NCBI RefSeq assembly: GCF_051487185.1
Contig: NZ_JAHVDK010000003.1
Location: 62,001 to 126,000, forward strand
Length of the DNA stretch: 64,000 nt
Reading direction: 5' to 3'
DNA from: Inquilinus limosus_F
GTDB lineage: Bacteria; Pseudomonadota; Alphaproteobacteria; DSM-16000; Inquilinaceae
The notes beneath the pieces were generated by a model that saw nothing but the letters and a program-made list of their open reading frames with translations, did not search any database and was not told where the DNA came from. The translations under genes were made by a program, and so were the position numbers. This document shows, piece after piece, positions 59,933-64,000 of this stretch. The first letter of the stretch is position 1. Each line of letters begins with the position of its first letter.

Positions 59933-60604
59933 TCACTCCCGTCCCAGCAGCCGGTCGACGATGATGGTGGCGATGCCGCTCGGGGTGAAGGAGGCGCGTA
60001 CCGCCCTGCGGTCGTAGCCCTGCTCGACCCAGTCCCAGAAGCCGATCGGCTCGCGTGCGTTGGCCTCGGCATAGGCCTCGATGAAGCGGTCCAGCACGCC
60101 GGTCGGCGACTTCTTGAAGTGCAGGTAGCGCCAGTGCAGCTGCTTCAGCGCCTCGGCCGCCGGGCGGTTCCCGCGGGTGATCAGGTACAGCGCCGCCATC
60201 AGCCCGGCGCGGTCGGAGCCGGACTTGCAATGGAACAGGATCGGGTGCTCCGCCGCCTCCAGCGTCTGCCGGATCTGCCGCAGCACGCTCAGCTTCGGTG
60301 CGTCGCGCGACTTGGTGGCGATGTCGATCAGGGTGATGCCGTGGCGGCGGCAGGCCTCGGCCTCGCGGCGGTAGGAGCCGCAGTCGCGCGGGCCGCGCAG
60401 ATTGACGATGGTGCGGATGCCGTCGCGCGCCATGCCGCGGATCTGGTAGGGCAGCGGCTGGCCCGAACGCCAGACGCCGGGCGCGATCTCGACCCGGGTG
60501 TTGACGAAGGTCCGGAACACGCAGTGGTCGACGATCCAGCTGTCGAGCGCATCGACGAGGCGGCCTCGGCCCTTGCGAGGCTGGTCGGGAACGGCTTCGG
60601 TCAT
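59933..60604 (-). CDS. Tyrosine/dual-specificity phosphatase-like protein
   Basis: 223 residues from the ATG at 60604 (an upstream in-frame ATG near 60625 is possible). The active site is HCKSGSDRAG (C-x5-R), preceded by VNLRGPRDCGSYRREAEACRRHGITLIDI with a general acid region, typical of the DSP-type phosphatase family found in alphaproteobacteria. Substrate could be protein, lipid or nucleotide phosphate. The very long frame that continues upstream is a shadow of the BI-1 gene. The neighbour BI-1 is on the same strand, 81 bases upstream. Confidence 0.87.
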   Translation of the reverse strand: MTEAVPDQPRKGRGRLVDALDSWIVDHCVFRTFVNTRVEIAPGVWRSGQPLPYQIRGMARDGIRTIVNLRGPRDCGSYRREAEACRRHGITLIDIATKSRDAPKLSVLRQIRQTLEAAEHPILFHCKSGSDRAGLMAALYLITRGNRPAAEALKQLHWRYLHFKKSPTGVLDRFIEAYAEANAREPIGFWDWVEQGYDRRAVRASFTPSGIATIIVDRLLGRE

Positions 60605-60684
60605 GTTCACGGGGCGATGGGGCATCCGGAAAGACGAAGCCCGGCGGATGGGCCGCCGGGCTTCGCGCGGAAGCGTCCGGTCCG

Positions 60685-61437
60685 TCAGTTGCGGTTGCCG
60701 AGCAGCCGCAGCAGGAACAGGAACAGGTTCAGGAAGTCCAGGTACAGGCTCAGCGCCCCCCAGACCGCGGTCTTGGTCTCGACCTCCCGGCCCAGCCCGT
60801 CGGCATACTGCTCCTTCAGCCGCTGGGTGTCGTAGGCGATCAGGCCGGCGAAGACCAGCACGCCGATGACGCTGATGACGAAGGACAGCCCGCTGGAGGC
60901 CAGGAAGATGTTGACCAGGCTGGCGATGATCAGGCCGAACAGGCCCATCACCAGGAAGGAGCCGAAGCCCGACAGGCTGCGCTTGGTGGTGTAGCCGTAC
61001 AGGCTGAGGCCGGCGAAGGAGGCCGCGGTGATGAAGAACACCCGAACGACGCTCTCGCCGGTATAGGCCAGCAGCACCGGCGCCAGGCCGATGCCCTGCA
61101 GGGCCACGAAGGCCCAGTACAGCGCCTGCAGCGTCGACGCGCTCATCGAGCGGATGCCGAAGCTCATCCAGAGGATAAGGCCGATCGGCGCCAGCAGGGC
61201 GACCCAGCCCAGCCCGGTCAGGCCGATCCCCCCGAAGGCGTTGACCGCCAGGAAGGCGCCGCCGAGCGGGGTGAACATCACCAGCGCGGCGGTGAGGCCG
61301 CTGACCAGCAGGCCGCCGGCCATGTACCAGTAGATCCGCAGCATGTACTGCCGCAGACCCTCGTCGAACGCCGCACGCTCGATGGTGCGCGCGCCGGCGC
61401 CCGGAGTTGCGTAGCGGCCCTGTGGATCGAAGGCCAT
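60685..61437 (-). CDS. Bax inhibitor-1/YccA family membrane protein
   Basis: 250 residues with seven hydrophobic helices. The start RTIERAAFDEGLRQYMLRIYWYMAGGLLVSGLTAALVMF, then FVISVIGVLVFAGLIAYDTQRLKEQYADGLG and ALSLYLDFLNLFLFLLRLLGNRN at the end are the typical BI-1 signature. The AYDTQ element holds the conserved Asp of the pH-sensing pair in the family's calcium-leak channels. It is an inner-membrane protein whose physiological role in bacteria is unclear. Probably a single gene. Confidence 0.92.
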   Translation of the reverse strand: MAFDPQGRYATPGAGARTIERAAFDEGLRQYMLRIYWYMAGGLLVSGLTAALVMFTPLGGAFLAVNAFGGIGLTGLGWVALLAPIGLILWMSFGIRSMSASTLQALYWAFVALQGIGLAPVLLAYTGESVVRVFFITAASFAGLSLYGYTTKRSLSGFGSFLVMGLFGLIIASLVNIFLASSGLSFVISVIGVLVFAGLIAYDTQRLKEQYADGLGREVETKTAVWGALSLYLDFLNLFLFLLRLLGNRN

Positions 61438-61573
61438 CTTGAAGTCCTCTAGGGTGGTGAAGAACCACGCAGCTGGAATATTGGCAGCGCAAGGCCAGGA
61501 TACAACAGGTTGGGCCCGCGTCGAATGGTTCCTGACCGGCCCGACAGCTGCCCGGCGCGGCCAGCGGATGGCG

Positions 61574-64000
61574 CTATTCGTTCCGCAGCAGCGGCGCCGC
61601 CTTCTGGCCCAGGGCGACCCAGGTGCCGAGGAAGCCGAAGCCCAGGGTGATGGCGACGCACAGCGCGGCGGTGCCCAGCAGGGTCAGCGGCAGGAAGGTC
61701 CAGTCGATCTCCATCACGAAGGTCAGCACCGCCCAGGCGGCGACGCTGCCCAGCGCGCAGGCGATGGCGGCGGTCAACAGGCCCAGCAGGCCGTATTCGA
61801 TCAGAAAGGCGCGCAGCACGTCGCCGCGGGTCGCGCCCAGCACCTTCAGCACCACCGCGTCGTAGATCCGGCGGCGATGGCCCGCCACCACCGCCCCGGC
61901 CAGCACCAGGGCGCCGGCCAGGAGGGTGACGCCGGCAGTCGACCGCACCGCCGTCCCGATCTGGGACAAGAGCGCGTTCACCGTCTCCAGCGCGTCCTTC
62001 AAGCGGACCGCAGTGACGTTGGGGAAGGCTTCGGCCACCGCCTTCTGCAGCGCCAGCTCCTCGGCCGCCGGCACCTTGACCGTGGCCAGCCAGGTGTGCG
62101 GCGCGGCCGACAGCGGCCTCGGCGACATGATCAAGGTGAAGTTGATGCCGAGCGTGCTCCAGTCGATATCGCGGATATTGGCGACCTCGGCATCGATGTC
62201 GCGGCCCAGCACGTTCACCGTCAGCCGGTCGCCCGGCTTCAGCCCCAGGGCCTCAGCGATGTCCTTGTAGACCGAGACCTTCGGCGGGCCGTCGTAATTG
62301 GCCGGCCACCACTGCCCCTGCAGCAGCTTGTCCTTCTCCGGCTTCGCCGTGGCGTAGGTGACGCCGCGGTCACCGCGCAGCCAGCTCGCCTTGCCCGAAT
62401 CGACCACCGCCTTCTCGGCCGGCACGCCGTTCACTGCCACGATGCGGCCGCGCAGGCTCGGCACCTCGGCCAGGTCGGCGGCGCCGGGCGTGCCGTGGAT
62501 CAGGCTGTCGAACTGCTGCTTCTGCGACTTCTGCACATCGACGAAGAAGAAGGACGGCGCCTGGTCGGGCAGGCTGTCCCGGATTTGCCGGTCCATGTTG
62601 CCCTGGATCAGCGCGATCGCCGCCAGCACGGTCAGGCCGAGCCCGAGCGACAGTACGATCTGCGGCGTCGGCGCTCCCGGCCGGTGCAGGTTGGCCAGCG
62701 CCAGCCGCAGCCCCGGCCGGCGCGGGCGGGGGGCGCGGCGGGACAGCGCCATGACGCCCAGCGCGGTGCCGGTGAACAGAAGGATGGCGGCGACGGCGCC
62801 GGCAACGAAGATCGCCGCCAGCCTCGGATCCGCCGCGGTGGCAATTGCCAGCCCGCCCAGGACGGCGGCGCACAGGCCGGTGAGGACGAAGAAGGGCGGT
62901 GCCGGGCGGGCGTGGCGCGGCGCCACCCGGTCGCGGAACAGCGCCGCGGCCGGGATGCGGGCGGCGCGGGCCAGCGGCCACAGCGAGAAGGTCAGGGCGG
63001 TCAGCAGGCCGAAGCCCGCGGCCAGCAGCAGGGCGCCGGGATAGACCCCGATCCGGGCCTCGACCGGTAGCAGCCCCTCGATCAGCGCGGCGACGGCCGA
63101 GGGCGCCGCGATGCCGATCACGAGGCCGATGGCGATGCCGAGGCCGGCCAGCACCAGCACCTGCAGCAGATAGGTCTGGAAGATCAGCCGCCCGGGCGCG
63201 CCCAGGCATTTCAGCGTGGCGATGGTGGCCAGCCGCGCGTCCAGCCAGGCGCGGACGGCATTGCCGACCCCGGCGCCGCCGACCAGCAGGGCGGTCAGCC
63301 CGACCAGGGTCAGGTACATGGTCAGCTGGTCGATCGTCCGGCGCAGCGACGGCGCCGCGTCGCGGTCGTCGCGCACCCGCCAGTTGGCATCGGCATATCG
63401 CGCCTTCAGCCGCTCGGCGAAAGCTCGGACGTCGCTGCCGGGCGGCAGCGCCAAGCGGTAGTCGTAGGACAGCATCGACCCGGGCTGGATCAGCCCGGTC
63501 GCGTCCAGCGCCGCGCGGGCGATCATCAGCCGCGGCCCGATGGCCAGGCCGCCGGCCGCCTTGTCCGGCTCGCGCGCGATGGTGCCGCGCAGCTCGAAGA
63601 CCGCGTCGCCGACCGCGATCCGGCCGCCGGCCGGCAGGCCCAGCTTCGCAGTCACCTCCGGGTCGGCGACGGCGCCCCAGACGCCGTCGCGTTGCGCCAG
63701 CGCCGCCTGCAGTTCGCCGCCGCCCTCCAGCTCCATCCGGCCGTATAGCGGATAGGCGCCGTCCACCGCCTTCAGCTCGACCAGGGTCGTGGCCTCGTCC
63801 TGCGGGTTGCGGGCCATGCCGCGGGATTCGACCACCTCCGACACCCGGCCGGCCGCGTCGAACTGCGCCCGTTCCGCCGCCGTCGCCGGCTGGTACAGCC
63901 GGTGCAGCTCGATATCGCCGCCCAGGATCGCCTGGCCGTCCTCGGCGATGCTGCGGCGGATGCCGTCGGCGACCGACTGCACCGCGGCGATGGCGCCGAC
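61574..64000 (-). CDS. ABC transporter permease, FtsX-like (YbbP type), 5' end outside window
   Basis: The last ~808 residues of an inner-membrane protein; the frame is open to the right edge. A periplasmic MacB-like core comes first (about 20-215), then FtsX core helices (QLTMYLTLVGLTALLVGGAGVGNAVRAWLDARLATIATLKCLGAPGRLIFQTYLLQVLVLAGLG), four more helices, a second periplasmic domain and a second FtsX block near the C-terminus (RSTAGVTLLAGALVLAGAVVAGHRRRIYDAVVLKVLGATRGDVLRAF). YbbP types partner with a YbbA-like ATPase, which probably lies to the right. Substrate unknown. Confidence 0.9.
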   Translation of the reverse strand, partial: VGAIAAVQSVADGIRRSIAEDGQAILGGDIELHRLYQPATAAERAQFDAAGRVSEVVESRGMARNPQDEATTLVELKAVDGAYPLYGRMELEGGGELQAALAQRDGVWGAVADPEVTAKLGLPAGGRIAVGDAVFELRGTIAREPDKAAGGLAIGPRLMIARAALDATGLIQPGSMLSYDYRLALPPGSDVRAFAERLKARYADANWRVRDDRDAAPSLRRTIDQLTMYLTLVGLTALLVGGAGVGNAVRAWLDARLATIATLKCLGAPGRLIFQTYLLQVLVLAGLGIAIGLVIGIAAPSAVAALIEGLLPVEARIGVYPGALLLAAGFGLLTALTFSLWPLARAARIPAAALFRDRVAPRHARPAPPFFVLTGLCAAVLGGLAIATAADPRLAAIFVAGAVAAILLFTGTALGVMALSRRAPRPRRPGLRLALANLHRPGAPTPQIVLSLGLGLTVLAAIALIQGNMDRQIRDSLPDQAPSFFFVDVQKSQKQQFDSLIHGTPGAADLAEVPSLRGRIVAVNGVPAEKAVVDSGKASWLRGDRGVTYATAKPEKDKLLQGQWWPANYDGPPKVSVYKDIAEALGLKPGDRLTVNVLGRDIDAEVANIRDIDWSTLGINFTLIMSPRPLSAAPHTWLATVKVPAAEELALQKAVAEAFPNVTAVRLKDALETVNALLSQIGTAVRSTAGVTLLAGALVLAGAVVAGHRRRIYDAVVLKVLGATRGDVLRAFLIEYGLLGLLTAAIACALGSVAAWAVLTFVMEIDWTFLPLTLLGTAALCVAITLGFGFLGTWVALGQKAAPLLRNE

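Noticed and set aside
59933..61492. Very long frame joining the phosphatase to the BI-1 region
   Set aside because: Only the part from 60604 downward has phosphatase motifs; the upstream half is the BI-1 gene read in the wrong frame.

Overview
The window is high-GC DNA (roughly 70% by eye) with the gene content of an alphaproteobacterium, most likely in the Rhodospirillales (Azospirillum/Inquilinus type). The clues are a ClpS-ClpA pair, a polyhydroxyalkanoate phasin, a ChvE-GguA-GguB sugar importer, a non-phosphorylative pentose pathway, MocR and FadR-type regulators, and dispersed palindromic repeats of alphaproteobacterial style. This placement is inferred from gene types; no marker gene was compared. 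Almost all of the sequence looks like chromosomal backbone. The exceptions are an insertion sequence with an AT-richer neighbour at about 41.3-42.7 kb and four toxin-antitoxin modules.

Layout. 0-8.3 kb: the end of pheS, pheT, a PemK/MazF-type TA module, a D,D-carboxypeptidase, a phasin, and clpS-clpA. 8.3-28 kb: transport and regulation. This stretch holds a MocR regulator divergent from an EamA exporter, a LysR regulator, CorA, UspA, a TIGR02186-TauE pair, an RND efflux pump, a GNAT, a secreted RTX protein, a DUF2000/Lrp pair, an XRE-cupin/GNAT/YdcZ locus, a SulP anion transporter and an MFS transporter. 28-33.9 kb: assimilatory sulfate reduction, with cysG(N)-cysI divergent from cysH-cysD-cysNC. 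34-37 kb: tfoX(C)-trpS and murJ. 37.4-41.3 kb: the chvE-gguA-gguB sugar importer, ending at an IS5-family element. 42.9-44.5 kb: thiE-thiD under a TPP riboswitch. 44.5-50.2 kb: VapBC-like module 1, a semialdehyde dehydrogenase, rmuC, and an enolase-like gene translationally coupled to VapBC module 2. 50.3-57.9 kb: a probable sugar-acid operon (phosphotransferase, SDR, AraD1/GguC, aldose dehydrogenase, IlvD/Edd dehydratase), a FadR-type regulator and an aldose 1-epimerase. 58-64 kb: a saccharopine dehydrogenase-like gene, a ParE/Phd module, a tyrosine phosphatase, a Bax-inhibitor-1 protein and the 3' part of an FtsX-type permease.

How the genes work together. The importer, epimerase, aldose 1-dehydrogenase, sugar-acid dehydratase, AraD1/GguC and 2,5-dioxovalerate-type aldehyde dehydrogenase would nearly complete a route from L-arabinose or a similar aldose to 2-oxoglutarate. 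No lactonase is seen. The cys genes form an almost complete sulfate-to-sulfide route. SulP and TauE/SafE transporters lie elsewhere in the window and could move sulfate or sulfite.

No obviously new multi-gene system stands out. The items most worth a second look are the enolase paralogue with two altered active-site positions, coupled to a VapBC module; a VapC that lacks its first catalytic aspartate; an IS427-type element with a third terminal repeat bracketing a foreign-looking DUF1801 gene; a probable fossil of an amino-acid-binding protein upstream of chvE; and a cysteine-containing RTX protein.
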